Positions 14,201 through 49,599 of a DNA stretch of 64,000 nt are shown piece after piece. The position numbers and the translations under genes were made by a program. The stretch covers positions 18,874,260-18,938,259 of the forward strand of contig NC_136005.1 of the NCBI RefSeq assembly GCF_048128805.1, in the 5' to 3' direction. The notes beneath the pieces are model-generated. The model did not search any database, was not told the origin of the DNA, and worked only from the letters and a program-made list of their open reading frames with translations. Source of the DNA: Centroberyx gerrardi. Taxonomy: Eukaryota > Chordata > Actinopteri > Beryciformes > Berycidae. The first letter of the stretch is position 1, and each line of letters starts with the position of its first letter.

Positions 14201-17200
14201 TGTGGTTTGGTAAAGATATCAAAATTAATGGATCCTGAGAGGAAAGTCCATCTGTGGACTCTGAGCTTCAAAAGCAAATAGACCACATCAGTACATTTGA
14301 CTGTATTATCCCTAGTATTATTACTACTAGGGTTGGGTGAATTTTTTCAGATCACAATATTGTCTCTGTGTCATCATATTATCAGGATATACAATTTTAT
14401 CACGTTACTGTGAAAATAAGTCGGGCCATGCTTATATCATTGTAGATACCAAATTCTACATAGTCTGCTACTAAGTGGCACCTGTAATGACTGTGGTGTA
14501 TGGTGTAAAACTACTGGCATCCAGTCTTTGCTAAAGTATCATATTATTTCATGCCTAACTCACAATGTGAATTACAGGCAAATTATTAATTATTGGACTA
14601 CAAGCTTGGATTAAACAAGATGGGTATTTGCTCTCTTAATAGGCTGGGCAAGTCTAAACATGCCCAAATATAACAGGGTAACACTGAACATTTTCAAATA
14701 CACCAGTATACGATAATATCGGGATACCACCCAAATCTGGTCCCTACCCTGGATAGCCACATTTATTAGGTTGGATAGTACAATGTAAAATGGAGAATAG
14801 AGTACCTTGCTATATCTAGAGGGAAAATCTAGACAATGCCTACAATGTTAACAGACCCTATGTTCATATTCTGAAAAGTGCAAACCTAACTCATTGGTGC
14901 TATGGAAAACAGTCTTAGGAGATTACATTCCTTTTTTGTAAACAGGAAGTACCATGTGTTCGAGCATGTGTGCATACAGGACTGGTAGCAGGGCACTGGG
15001 ACAACTGGGACTCTTGAAAGTATCCAATCAGGACAGTCTATTAATGGCTGACTGAAATCAATGCAGGGAAAATGTAATCATTCAAAGGCTTTCCAAAATG
15101 ATGTCAAATCAAATTTCAAGTTCAACACTCAAGTCACTGAAATTATATAGTTACTCAAAACAAACAGAGGAAAACATGTCTGTGACTCTCCTGTAATACT
15201 GTTTATGTGAAATGTCTTATCTACCCACGTTATCGATGCATTTTAATCCAGCAAAAACCATGAATGCATGATATAGCCTACATGATATATTTTCGTTCTT
15301 TATGCCCATTCAGTTAACCAGTGAGTCCATGGTTTGGATAAAGGAGGCTCTACTGTAACTATAAGAATGTAAAAGTCAATGTAAAAACAAGCACACAAAC
15401 ACTGGGTCTCTATATGAATCTGCAGTGAGACACTCCCCGGCTGCCCATAGCCATTGTGAAGTTGATGCCAGAGTTGCCATTGCATCATAGAAGTTTCTGT
15501 CCACACATACTTTTAGCTCCACATACTTGGTTGTCAAACATTAGGAGATTTCTCCATTCAGCCAGAGGGGTTTCATGCAAACCACAAGAGAGGCCGTTGC
15601 CTGCCTACACAAGAGAAGATTAAAACTATCATTATAGACTGCTAGAGAAGGGGAACCACAAGGGACAAAGTGGGCCTATGGTCTAACACCAGTCAGATTC
15701 CACAGAGGTGGGAGTGTTCTCTCTGTGACCATTTACAGGATAAAATGCTGAAGCCAATACAAAATCAACTATTCTTATTCCAGCTGAATGTATAGGTCTA
15801 ACCTATTTCAGCAATTGGCCTATCCTAAATCTTTCCATACAATTTCCAGTCTATGACTTGTTCATTGAGGACCACATGAAGAATTCACAATCTGACCTTT
15901 TTGCAAGGTGAATCTTTTAATTACTACACTTAAGTTCACCAAGTCTTTGTATTTAAAATTCAGGCAAGTCCTACCCGACACCTGATGTTTAGAAGAGCAA
16001 TTTTTTTTCAGAAATGTTGGAAATATTGTGTTTGCAAGTTTATAAAAGAGCTTTCATTGTTTTGGACCTGGAGGCCAAGTCAGAAGAAGCCGACAGCATC
16101 CGGGCCTTAGACCATATCATGCCTAGATGGGCTCCAGAACATTGTAGAGAAAAAACAGGAGAAGAAAAAAAAACATAAACTAGGTGGTCGAGTTCTGTGT
16201 AGCTCAAAATACTCCTACAAAAGCGATGGCAGATTAAGATCTGTTAAAGGAATTACAGAGTTCAGGAGACTCCAGAGAGAAGGGGAGGAAATGTCTGAGC
16301 GGGATAGGGGAAAACACAAATGTCTATTGAACCCAGGATTTGTGAGACGGCTGAGCTGATCAAGTCTTCCTCACAGCAGAGCACTATCTTCGACGAGCAT
16401 CAGGTGACACTCAGACTATCAGATTGTACATTGTTGCTCACTAACCCCATTTCTAAAGGTCTGAGTACTTAAGATTTGAGCAAATAGCTCCTAACAAAGA
16501 CTGGGTGCAAAATGGACCCATCCACCTGTTTACAAATTTGAAAGCATTAAATGTAGCTTTCTAGAGCACAATGGGAGAGTTCCTATATCTCTGCAATAAA
16601 CTTGCATATGATTCTCATAACTGAGTTAGAACATCAAAGGGCCTAAACAAAACAATAAACAAACCAGCATTTCTGTCCTTTGGCTGGCAGTGCTGAATAA
16701 TTCAGCATATACAGCGTAAAGGGGCCAAGACAACTTGTTCAAATAGAAAAAGAACCTGGACACACTGGAAAACAAATGCCTCATTTCAATGATGCTTTCT
16801 CCCAGATGAATAGACAAGAACAGAAACAAGGTAATTTTGCTGTGTCCTAATAAATCAAATCTGATGCAAAAATGATGATGCCGCTACAAAGTCAAAGTGA
16901 ATTTATCTTCAGCAGCACCTTAGTTAATGTGAGAAGCTGTCTCAGCCATGAGCTTCCTCTCTTCAGCAAGACATTGTGCTCTAGCACTTCTACCCCTTCA
17001 TTAGGCTGTGCAGTGGCACTCACGCTGTTAATGACTAGTTTCAAACTGCATCGCCTACACATCTTAAGCAAGCCCTATATTAACAACTTATGACCAATCC
17101 ATAGGCTGGTTCTTCCTTTGCACCAGGAGAAGGGCTATTAGCCTATTTGAAAACAGAGCACAGTCACAAATACAACGAAAACAGCAAGGACGCCTAGACT

Positions 17201-20200
17201 AACATTAGCCCAGCTGTTACGTAAGAAAAGCACAAACCTGTCTGTTTTACAGGTCCAGAAGGACCATCAAGTGGTGGCTTCATTTTCTGATCTAAGATCC
17301 AGTATTGGATTCAAGAGCATGAAGGCAACTGGCTAATGCATATAGCTTATGACCCTGTTATGGTTTGGCTTTCCATTTGTTGCCTGGCCTAGGAAGGTCG
17401 GCTTGTACAGCAATAGTGATGGCTAAATTTACCCCATCATTCCACTGTCTCCCACGCCATCCTGACAGTATCCTTTCTACCTTCTAGCTCTCTTCATTTA
17501 AAAAGTGTCTTTCTGAAAGCAATCTATTTGAGGCAACAAAAACAGGCCTGTTCCATATATGTTTTATATTTGCAGACCACTTCAATAAGTGGGCATACAA
17601 GTCTCTGAAATTCTGTTCAAGAGATGACATCCTTCTCTGACAAGAAACGCTATCATTTGGTGTTTTGTTGATGATGGTGGAAAAAAAACATTGTTTCAAG
17701 TGTCACCGTAGAGTCTCATAAGTGGCCAATTAGATTCAGTTCTGGAGAATGAAACGACTAATTGTTTATATCAATTTCATACTCACAAAACCATCTAGTC
17801 ACCACACACCCTGCAGAGAGAGGCAGACTCGTCCTCAAGGACACCACTCCCAAAAAGTTTTTAAAAACATACCTCATCATAGATTGAAGGTGATCACTCA
17901 GAATTACAATATTGGCATTTACCTTACTCTTTATGCTGTTGAGTGTACTAAAACTATACTTGGAATATGCACCCCATCTGATTTCATGATACTGTGTATC
18001 CTGCATTTTCTCAATTGTTTCCTTTGTTTTTTGGCAGTTACATGTAATTATCCATGGCCAGAAAATGTCAAGCATCTGAGCAGCAGTGTGTACAGGGTTG
18101 GATAGCCTACTGTGGGTGCAAACTGCTTAGGTCTCAGTCAAATGAGCAGGCATTGAAACAAGGCTTGCCTTCAATATCAATAAATATCAATATTTTTTTC
18201 TCACATCATACTTTCAAAAAAAAAAAAGCTGTCTTATTTAGGCCATCATTTATTTAGTCTATGAAAAATGTATTACAATCTCTGTGAGGAAAATATGCCT
18301 TGACTCTCAGAATTGAGAAAACAGGGAGGTACTGACATATTTGATAAAGGTTTATCACACATTCTGCTTGTCAATATAGGAATGGTTCAAAATAACCAAA
18401 GCATATTTAAGAATAAAAAAAAAACAAGCACGAATTCGCAATAGCTGCGACCACGTAGGCGCATGCATACACGTGTGGGGAAATTTTTGTGGACCAACCA
18501 ACCAACCGACCGACCGACAGAGCGAGCTATAGAGCTGCTGGTCGCAGCTAAAAAAAGAGTTATGAGACTAAAAGTGACTCAAATAAAGAGCCTAACAACT
18601 GATAAGTCAATCAAACTGACTAAGATGAGGCAGCGATAGTTTAAAACAAGCTTGATGACAGATGTTGGAAATGTCAGCTTTTCATAACCCAGTTTATCAG
18701 ATGACACAAAAATTGTGTGTTTAAAATGACACAAAAATTGTGTGTTTATGGAACTTCAAGCTTTTTGTTCGAGGGAGGATTAAATATCTGTATTGTTGGA
18801 CCTATTGTAGCAGTGTAAGTGATAATTCATAAGTTGCACTGTTTAAGCCCATTTTGTTTTAATGTCTTTCAGTCAGGTATTCCATGTAGTCATCCTAATA
18901 TAGGACTGCTCCTCAAAGTCGATTACCAGCCCAACTTTCTGCTGGCACTGTGATGATGCAGGGTGCATTTCCTTTTAATTTTAATCAGCATTAGCATAAT
19001 CACCTTCATCCTTCACTCGAGGGGAGCAATGACTTCTGGGAAGACAAGTCAACAATCAACGAGGCACAAGTCATCAGCCAATGACTAGAATGTCAAGAAC
19101 ATAAAAATAATGTAGCCATATCGCAATGCCTTCTAAATAACGAGGTTTGAATCCAAATGATCATCTTAAGATAGTCCAAAACACCATTTCAGATGTATTT
19201 TCCATCACCATCATACCAATTTTATTTTCCTTTGTTCCTTTAACCATAGCCAATCCTTTTTTAGTGCACTGGTTTGTGTCCTTTGCAGGTCTATAAGTGC
19301 CATTAAGTGATGACTTAATTTATATATCAAATTCAATATGGGGCTCAAGGGTAAGATGCATGTGAAGATGTACTTGTCAAGGCTCGCTCTGACAACGGTA
19401 GGCTGTATTTTCCACACACAAAACGGTCCCTGACCACATTTCATATGCTCTACAACTCCTTTAAATCTCAGTATTACTCTTTCATTTCACTTCTTTTTCA
19501 GGCTACCATGGCCTCACCACACACTAAACACAAGAAAGACATGAATTGAATGACATGGATGAAGCATGCAACACATGTAACCCATATCCTATCTAGGCTA
19601 TAGCCAACCAATGTCTTTGATAATGGGTTATTTTTTTAAATCAGTTCTCAGCCTGTGGGTCAAGACCCTTCACATGATCACAAGATCATCCAAAAACTAT
19701 TTACTGAATGTAATAAGCCTGTTTTATACAAATATGGTATGCTCATACCGTTTTCTGCAGCCATTCAGTTGCCTCAAGAATTAATCAAGTGAATTTGCCT
19801 GAAAAGGCAAACTACAGATGACCATCTGTGTCTGTTGTATTAAGAGGTCCTAAACAAAAACATTAAATGACACAAGATTATGGGCACTGATTAGCTGTGT
19901 AGAACAGAAAAGCCCTGTTTATTTAGCAAACTAAATAAGGGCGCACTTAAATTGGCCCCAACGACATCATGGGCCTATCACTATGACTGCATATATTTTA
20001 AGAAAATAAAAGTACACGTTTCAGCACAGTTCAATGCAGTTTTAGAAAGCAACGTGTAGTTGATGTGCATTTGGGCACAACTAAACGACAACAGACACAC
20101 AGATTACTAACTACAACACTGATCACAAAGTGAAAAGAGAATTGGCCTTCTTAAACGCAGGCCACACTCAAGTCGTCCTTACCCAAGAGCTTCTTCACTT

Positions 20201-20393
20201 CCTCCACACTCATGTATATGTTGACACTGGGGTGATTGTTATTGTTGACGCCCGGAGCGCTGCTTGGGTTGGCGAGGCAGCCAGCCCCTTCCAGCAGCAG
20301 GAGGAAGAAGAAGCCCCCAAGCCTCCACAGCACCGAGTGTGGCCAACCTCGGGACTCAGACGGGCTGCCAGAGCAGTGAATCAACCCCAACAT
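638..20393 (-). CDS. ryk: ryk, 5' part (exons 1-4): Wnt-binding receptor pseudokinase
   Basis: Four exons (20183-20393, 1886-2007, 1690-1789, 638-769) join in frame into the first 188 residues of RYK, a single-pass plasma-membrane receptor that binds Wnt through an extracellular WIF domain and carries a catalytically impaired kinase domain. Seen here: a hydrophobic signal segment at residues 21-40, then the WIF domain from about residue 57 to 180. Recognition rests on SVNIYMSVEEVKKLLG, VPSETNSLHFTWYSKTK and FTVLNFKRRKMCYK; the last is typical of RYK rather than WIF1. N-glycosylation sequons lie at N132, N167 and N174, and C152/C186 fit the conserved WIF disulfide. The PDZ-binding tail, kinase-like and transmembrane exons would lie left of base 1. 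The ATG at 20393 is the first in frame: an in-frame TAA lies upstream with no ATG between. Intron phases all agree. Confidence 0.95.
770..1689 (-). other. ryk: ryk intron 3
   Basis: A CA-rich stretch (about 776-822) lies next to the exon 4 acceptor. Around 1278-1315 is the motif 'tgatgaaggtctgagacc', which resembles a widespread transposon-derived motif in fish genomes; the family is not identified. Nothing else is recognised. Confidence 0.6.
1690..1789 (-). CDS. ryk: ryk exon 3 (WIF domain)
   Basis: The acceptor CATAG precedes 1789 and the donor GTTGGT follows 1690. It encodes VDYRLGFHVENPAAMNQPQ followed by the glycosylation sequon NIS and QGEVPR. The split Val codon joins exon 4. The donor is not a strong consensus, but frame and family alignment support it. 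Confidence 0.92.
1886..2007 (-). CDS. ryk: ryk exon 2 (WIF domain)
   Basis: The acceptor ACACAG precedes 2007 and the donor GTAGGG follows 1886. It encodes LDAELYYVRDDVVNQYALSF and then VPSETNSLHFTWYSKTK, core WIF strands. It joins exon 1 by completing the split Gly codon. Confidence 0.95.
2211..2266. repeat. (CA)28 microsatellite
   Basis: This is a pure CA run of 56 bases in ryk intron 1, close to exon 2 and likely length-polymorphic. It produces false open frames of Val-Cys repeats on the minus strand. Confidence 0.97.
6068..6378. repeat. Teleost-type interspersed repeat with poly-G tract
   Basis: The block starts with 'aacctttatttaaccaca'. It contains 'gggagctgcccagtac', 'gcagcttcactggagca' and 'gtgccttgctcaagggcac', and ends with 'ggtccagagattcaaac'. 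This order of motifs matches, from memory, a repeat that is dispersed in many percomorph genomes. A run of about 17 G interrupts it near 6276-6292. The class is not determined. Confidence 0.6.
7301..7478. mobile_element. Tc1/mariner-like non-autonomous remnant
   Basis: The right end reads 'tactttctgaaggcactg' (7461-7478), the reverse complement of the typical fish Tc1-like terminus CAGTGCCTTCAGAAAGTA. The left end (7301-7320) has a diverged copy containing 'ccagaaagtattca', followed by 'ccccttgaccttttctgca', another known Tc1-like subterminal stretch. The 178-bp span has no transposase, so it is a MITE-like deletion derivative. Confidence 0.7.
8443..8970. repeat. Dispersed repeat, copy A (paired with 11617-11920)
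   Basis: It shares ordered blocks with 11617-11920: 'tgtggaagcaaca', 'tttttgcctgct', and a terminal 'aagtggaaaaaa' followed by 'tcttaat'. The spacing is longer here. It is an unidentified, non-coding interspersed element in direct orientation with copy B. Confidence 0.65.
11617..11920. repeat. Dispersed repeat, copy B (paired with 8443-8970)
   Basis: This is a second, shorter and diverged copy of the element at 8443-8970, with the same block order and orientation. Both copies lie in ryk intron 1. Confidence 0.65.
13398..13592. mobile_element. Palindromic MITE-like element
   Basis: Two nested inverted repeats share one centre near 13497. The outer arms are 13 bp and perfect (13398-13410 and 13580-13592, 'gggggagcagagt' and its complement). 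The inner arms are 17 bp with two mismatches (13444-13460 and 13535-13551), and weaker pairing continues inward. The whole element could fold into an imperfect hairpin of about 195 nt. No coding capacity. Confidence 0.6.
14330..14745. repeat. Possible hAT-like or other DNA-transposon relic
   Basis: The left end has 'ctagggttgggtgaa' and the right end has 'ccacccaaatc', preceded by 'acgataatatcggga'. This resembles the common fish repeat with 'gggttgggcgatat' termini and inner 'tatcg' tracts. It is strongly decayed and both limits are approximate. Confidence 0.35.
18442..18550. mobile_element. Short hairpin element with ACCA/ACCG tandem
   Basis: Perfect 12-bp inverted arms 'tagctgcgacca' (18442-18453) and its complement (18539-18550) flank about 85 bp. 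The inner part holds a four-base tandem passing from ACCA to ACCG units (about 18492-18518) and 'agctatagagctgctgg'. It looks like a MITE fragment or transposon end. Confidence 0.5.
18701..18748. repeat. 25-bp tandem duplication
   Basis: The unit beginning 'atgacacaaaaattgtgtg' occurs at 18701-18723 and again at 18726-18748 with no mismatch, suggesting a recent duplication. Confidence 0.85.
20183..20393 (-). CDS. ryk: ryk exon 1 (start codon, signal peptide, first WIF residues)
   Basis: The ATG is at 20393-20391 and the donor GTAAGG begins at 20182; the exon ends one base into a Gly codon. It encodes a leader with the hydrophobic run GGFFFLLLLEGAG, an Asn-rich patch (NNNN) and the first strand of the WIF domain. 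The context around the ATG (TGCTATGT) is weak. Confidence 0.92.
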
Positions 20394-20900
20394 AGCAGTT
20401 GTCTTCTGGCTCGCAGTTGTTCTCCTTGGTCCCCAATCACCGATTTATTTCTCATCCGTATCTGAAGTTAATCCCCGAAGGCGACATTACTATCTATTTA
20501 ACGCTGAACCGCACTTTTTGGCGTTGACTCCTTTCCCACTACGGGTTTTTGTCCCCTCTTGCTAGCTCGACAGCTAGCCAAAGCAGGCTAACTTTAGTCA
20601 GGTTGTGCTAATCGTCCGCGTTCAAACTGCCGTTCAATGTTTGAATGTTTGGGAGATTTACGACGTATTCCAAGCACATAAAACACACACCTGATATCGC
20701 CACACTACTGCAGTTTAATTCGTGCAAGCAAAAAACAGCAAGAAGAGCAAAAAAGTGTCCTAAAGTAGCAAGCTAACACATCCAGCTTTCTCCCTCCATG
20801 GTCCTTCCTCCCGTTGCTTTTTCTTACTATCCCAGTTTTCGTTTCGAAGAAGGGGGGCATGAGGGGCGCTCACTGCTCTGACGACAGAAGTGGAATGCTG
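20394..20900 (-). promoter_or_regulatory. ryk: ryk 5' UTR and promoter region, CpG-rich
   Basis: The stretch directly upstream of the ryk ATG is richer in CpG and GC than the surrounding AT-rich DNA, which suggests a CpG-island promoter. I see no clear TATA box at a fitting distance, and the transcription start cannot be fixed. The right limit is an estimate. Confidence 0.5.
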
Positions 20901-22940
20901 CCTTTAGGTGCTGTCGGAAATATTTCTTTTATGAGTTGAGCAGGGATGAACCACGCAAAAAGCGGTAAATACAATTACATTTTTACATTACAATGACGTT
21001 TAAGTTGGCGAAAGCATGGAACTCGTGTCAACAACTGATGGCAAAACTGATTTGTTTTTATTCTTATGTCACTGTTTGGCATGAGTAAATAATTATTATG
21101 CGTTTACATTTTCAGCTTTGTTGAACTTTCTTTTAGTTGTCACACGTTTAGGCAAATTAATTAAAACATAAATCACATGACTGATGCACATTTTCTCCTC
21201 TTCTTTCTGCTGTTTCTGCTGCTGCAGCACAATCTGTGCCACTTCATTTCTAACATGGGGATCACACTTAATCCACAATGGATTTGTGTTGCTGCAAACT
21301 GCATGCAGAGTTCTATGCATGGAGCCCATGGCTTAAACATATTGAGATGAAACTGAGTAGACTGAGTATTGATGGTAGTATATAGAACATAGATTTTCAC
21401 TCCAGCTCTGGCTCTCCGACAAAAGCTTTTCATCATGAAATGTTTATTTAGCAAAAAAATAAAGATTTAGAGATTTAGCAAAAAAATAAAGAATAAAATG
21501 GGGCATGACAACATTTTAGTTTAGCTATACTGCAATGGAGTGAGGCAGTGTTAACGGATTCTCTCATTTGAAATGAACTTCCATCAGAGAGTAGGCTAAT
21601 GCACTCAACACATTAAATGTGATCCCAGGCCACCAAAAAAACAACAGCCACCAAAAAATACTTATGTTACCGTGTCCATTCTGTTATTTCCGAACCAAAG
21701 TACCCGAATGCGCAAGAAGTAGTATTTATAACTTCCGAATTTGGAAGCAGGAGTTTACGAGGGGCCCTGAAGGCAGCAGAAGAAGCGCGAGTCTTCGAAT
21801 CAAGAGGAATGGGATGATTATCCTCAACATGTGAATTTGCAAAATGTTGCTAAATAGGAGTCGTACTTTATAAGGGCGAGGCCAGGGCTGGTTGTAATAT
21901 ATTGTGAGATATATATATTTTTTTCTTCTTGGCTGCTGTAGATGGGGGTTTTAAGAAACTCATCTAGAGGAAAAGCTTGAGGAGATGCTTGATTAACCTT
22001 TCTGGGAGACAGATATAAATTATGACAGTGGTTCTCAATCCTGGTCCTCAGGAACCAGAGAACTTCCGATTTCTATCCTACCAGCTAGTTAATTGCATTC
22101 AACTGGAATCCGATTCCCAGGTGTAAAATAGTCCCTCATTAGATGGAGTTTTTCTAATGAACAAAGACAAACAGGTTTGTTCAGGTAGAATATGTCAAGA
22201 CAGACATGATATGGAGATGTATTGTTTGTATTTTCTAGGCTTTTGGCATTAGCAACCTGTCTGGAAGATGAGGATAATGGCAATACCTTTATAATATAAC
22301 TCATCTGGAAGGCATAAAAATACTGTGCATTAGGAAACAGCTTAATTAACTTGTTCTGGAAGACAGGCTACTATGTTAGGAAATAGCCAAATATCTTTTT
22401 CTCAAATATCTCACCTTATTCCCCCTATCTGGTGAAAGAGTATTGCTAGTTTATCGTACCAGGTAGTTAATTACATTCACCTGGCATCCCTGGTCTAAAT
22501 CAGTCCCTATAGCATACTGCTGGTTTTCATGAATACGAATATGGAATCCTTAACATATACATTACTTCAGAGCGCCTAGTTGTTGTCAATAGTACATAGT
22601 AAGAATGTATTTCCAGGGTCCAAAACAATTCTTGTATATTTTGAAATATATTTCTAAACATATTTGGAAGTGTAGGCTATATGTAAAATTTATTTTTTGC
22701 AGTATATGGCAAACACATTGTTTATACATGAGGACCCAGTACTCTTCAAATTAAAATGTTTAACCATGTCTGGTGTGTGTTAATAGTATCTTAAAGCAAT
22801 TAATTTGCTCAAGTGAAAACATTTTAGCAGCTTATTATGCATAAATGTGTCATGAAAAACTCATCAAAAATCAATATTGTCAAACTTCGGATATAATGAT
22901 GTCACTCATTTGCTTCCCCAACCCCAAAAAGACATCAGAA
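20901..22940. other. Intergenic spacer between sned1 3' end and ryk promoter
   Basis: No gene is supported here. Near 21446-21491 a short A-rich unit ('tttagcaaaaaaataaag') is duplicated. At 22029 begins 'ggttctcaatcctggtcct', a motif of a widespread vertebrate repeat, and its 'tagttaattgcattca' part recurs in diverged form at about 22456-22506. A 71-aa plus-strand frame at 21619-21834 matches nothing I know. Confidence 0.6.
22029..22506. repeat. Interspersed repeat fragments ('ctcaatcctggtcct' family)
   Basis: One fragment begins at 22029 and runs past 22137. A second, shorter one at about 22456-22506 repeats 'taccaggtagttaatta' plus 'cacctgg'. The class is unknown. Confidence 0.45.
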
Positions 22941-22961
22941 AAAACAAAACATTTTAACATT

Positions 22962-22967
22962 TTTATT
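22962..22967 (-). terminator. sned1: sned1 poly(A) signal candidate (AATAAA)
   Basis: This is the first AATAAA on the minus strand after the sned1 stop, about 660 bases downstream. The 3' UTR would therefore run from 23624 to roughly 22940. Confidence 0.55.
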
Positions 22968-23624
22968 ATTAAAATATTCACCTACAAAACGGCCTATAAA
23001 CACTATTTACACAGTAGCGAGCAGTGATGCCTGCTAAGAGAGAATGATATTTTACACAGAAAATACTGTGAACCATTGTCAGACTACTTGCTCTGATGAA
23101 CAGATGAATTTATGGGATGTGGTGAAAATATACATTTTCCTATCTTCTTTGTGAGGAGAGCATGGTGATGGTGGAAGAAAAAGATTGGGACTTGGGTCAG
23201 TCTACACTAATTTCCCTGAGGGACAAAGCTGCAATTGAATCACAAATAAAAACCTCTCCTAATGTGTCAGCATGGACATGGATATGAGGTATATAAGGTC
23301 TTTGATGCAGGACACACTGCACTGGACTGCTTAGCATTAATTTTGTGTGAAAATCAGTAATGTCTGCACCATCCCATAGATGAGTTGAGTCCGTGTTTCA
23401 TTTGTTTGATGGAAGTCCTTTCATGAAGCTTGCAGCTACAAACACCGTATCTTCAGAAAGTCAGCTTTTAGGAATTAATAACTGCAACCTCATTTTCAGA
23501 TTGATGACAATCCATTTTTGAAATTTTATAGTGGGTTCTGAATGTTTTCTCAGCACATAAATGACCATAATCAGCTTTCATTTCAAGTAAATTAAAAAAC
23601 ACCAAAATTGAAGTTACGAGGTTT

Positions 23625-47537
<23,913 letters not shown>

Positions 47538-47610
47538 GGCCTCAGCCACCCAGGGATGGAGCTGACAGCAGGCACCGCGGAGGGGAGGGAGGAGCGCACA
47601 CCTGAGGCAG

Positions 47611-47655
47611 CAGAGCAGAGCAGAGCAGAGCAGAGCGGAGCAGAGCAGAACAGGA
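47611..47655. repeat. sned1: GCAGA pentanucleotide tandem repeat in sned1 5' region
   Basis: About eight tandem units of 'gcaga' (one with 'gcgga') lie 75-120 bases upstream of the chosen sned1 ATG. On the minus strand they read through as Leu-Leu-Cys-Ser-Ala repeats if the upstream ATG is used. Confidence 0.9.
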
Positions 47656-48366
47656 CAAGACCGTACTTTCCACCTCTCAACCGCAGCCACAGCTCTCTGA
47701 ATCCACTTCTGTCTGAGTCTCTTGCTCTGCCTCTTTTCCTCTCCTGCCCTTTAGTAGTGAGCTGGGCTTCTTGTCTGAGACAGGGGAATACTGTAGATTC
47801 CTTGCATTCTGCTTGCTGCTGGGTGCTGCATGAGCTACACTCCGTCTCACAGAAATGAAATGAGGGAAGGAGTGAAAGAGGGGGAGCAGAGTGATTCGGC
47901 TGAGATTTTTTTTTTTTTTTTTTTTTAAACAATCCAGCGATTTGGTCCCTGATGGTCAGCTTAGAAATATCCTCAATAAAAGCTCTATTCTGCCTGCCAA
48001 AGGAGTTCTTTCAGTTCTGGCCCCACCTCCCCCACAGGGATTCACTACCTTGCATAATTAGTCCTTTCCAGCCAATGGCTGAAAAGAGGCTGGTAACTGG
48101 ATAACCACTGGGCGGATCTATGATAATCAAAGGGCTGCTTTAAAGAAACTCTAACAAGGCTTTCCCCTCTCCCCGAAACTCTTACTATGTACAGTTACCT
48201 AGGCATAGCAGGGCATGTTACACAGTCAGAAGACATGCATGTGCACTGTTGTGAAAATGCAACACTGTAAGTATGGTGAGAGTGTGTGAATTGTAATGAA
48301 AGAAAGTGAATAGTAGAACAGTACTTAGTAGATGTTTGCACAATGTAGATGCACATGCCGATGAAT

Positions 48367-48392
<26 letters not shown>
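48367..48392. repeat. (CA)n microsatellite
   Basis: A CA run just downstream of crocc2, in the spacer before sned1. Confidence 0.9.
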
Positions 48393-48399
<7 letters not shown>

Positions 48400-48834
48400 A
48401 ATACTTGTGGTTTCTAATCAGCAAAGGAAAGACCACATATTATCTCGGGATTTTAAGGCTGTCAAGGATAACAGAATGATTGCCAGTAAAACTTTCAAGG
48501 AATGATGATCCCCACAGACCTTGGAGTCTGCAACGATCTTTGAAAGAAAACACCAAGACAGCACTGGCAACAGAGAGCGAAGGTCATTCTCTCACTCATA
48601 CCACTATATCCACAAACGCTTTTAATGGTGCAAACCAAATTCTGGAGCTCACACGCCATGAAGGAGGAGTCTGGTCACTCAAAAAGTTTACAGAAACATG
48701 AAAATAAATTAGACTTTTCAATTTTTTTTCGTGAAAATGGTGCATGGTCAGCAGAATAAACCTCATTGATTATCAGATCTCATCATTTAAAAAAAAAAAA
48801 AATGGATTATGCGTGTGCTCAGATACAACCCGGT

Positions 48835-48840
48835 TTTATT
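48835..48840 (-). terminator. crocc2: crocc2 poly(A) signal candidate (AATAAA)
   Basis: The first minus-strand AATAAA found after the crocc2 stop, about 680 bases downstream. Confidence 0.5.
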
Positions 48841-49515
48841 AAAAACAATCCTAAACTCTTTGAAATATGACTGTAATTACACTAACATTGATTGAATGAC
48901 AAAAATAATACATAACCAAGTGAAGGAGTTACAATATAGACCCTTATATGACCGTCTTTGAAACAATCAGAAATCACAAGTCAATCAGAAATCAATCCAA
49001 ATCTGTAAACACTTATTGTAAATATTCTGATTTTAAAACATTTATGTTAAAACCAACTTTTCATTAGGGCTACACAAACAGTAATTATGACATATAAAAA
49101 GTAGTACATGATAAGCATATGACAAATATGAGTATATGATTAATCAATAAGAGTGGGATATAGCACCAACTAAGGAAACTTTCATCACATTGTTTCCTGA
49201 AGAAATGGCACAGCATGAACAGACTTAGAAACGCCAACTGCAGCGAGCAAGAGAAAATCCTTAAAACAATTTGGCACATCCAGTCCACTTATAAACAAAA
49301 CTTTCATTGTTTGTTGTTGTTGAGTTTTCCTGCAGATTAATGTAATCCAGTGTGCACATGTGCATGGGTGGGACAAAGTGCTTGGGAGTGTATTTGTGTG
49401 TGTATGTGCTTCAAAATGTGGATGTCGCCTGTAACATAATGCTGTTGGGAAGCTGCCAGAAGAACAATGAATATGGAGGCTTGAGGTGCCACATATCTCA
49501 CTAAAGGGCTGCTGC

Positions 49516-49599
49516 TTACACACCAGGCTGCAGCATCTGATTGACATAAGCCTGTCGCCTTCTCATCTCCTGATCCAGCTGCTCCTTCAGAGTCAACAC
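49516..49599 (-). CDS. crocc2: crocc2 last exon
   Basis: VLTLKEQLDQEMRRRQAYVN then QMLQPGV and TAA at 49518-49516. Acceptor ACATAG. Confidence 0.92.
   Translation of the reverse strand: MLTLKEQLDQEMRRRQAYVNQMLQPGV

Larger units (their letters stand above)
2008..20182 (-). other. ryk: ryk intron 1 (about 18.2 kb)
   Basis: This very long first intron has no coding exon that I can support. It contains the CA microsatellite at 2211, an interspersed repeat at 6068, a Tc1-like remnant at 7301, a diverged repeat pair (8443 and 11617), a palindromic element at 13398, a possible hAT-like relic near 14330 and a hairpin element at 18442. The remainder is AT-rich and unrecognised. First introns of receptor genes often hold enhancers, but I cannot point to one here. 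Confidence 0.8.
47538..48830 (-). other. sned1 5' UTR and promoter, and spacer to crocc2
   Basis: Less than 1.3 kb separates the crocc2 poly(A) candidate from the sned1 ATG, so the sned1 promoter must lie here or overlap the crocc2 3' end. It contains the GCAGA repeat, a poly-T run (about 47907-47926) and a CA microsatellite (48367-48392). No clear TATA box or start site. Confidence 0.55.

Noticed and set aside
21619..21834. Plus-strand 71-codon frame in the spacer upstream of ryk
   Set aside because: No similarity known to me, no splice or promoter evidence; possibly repeat-derived.
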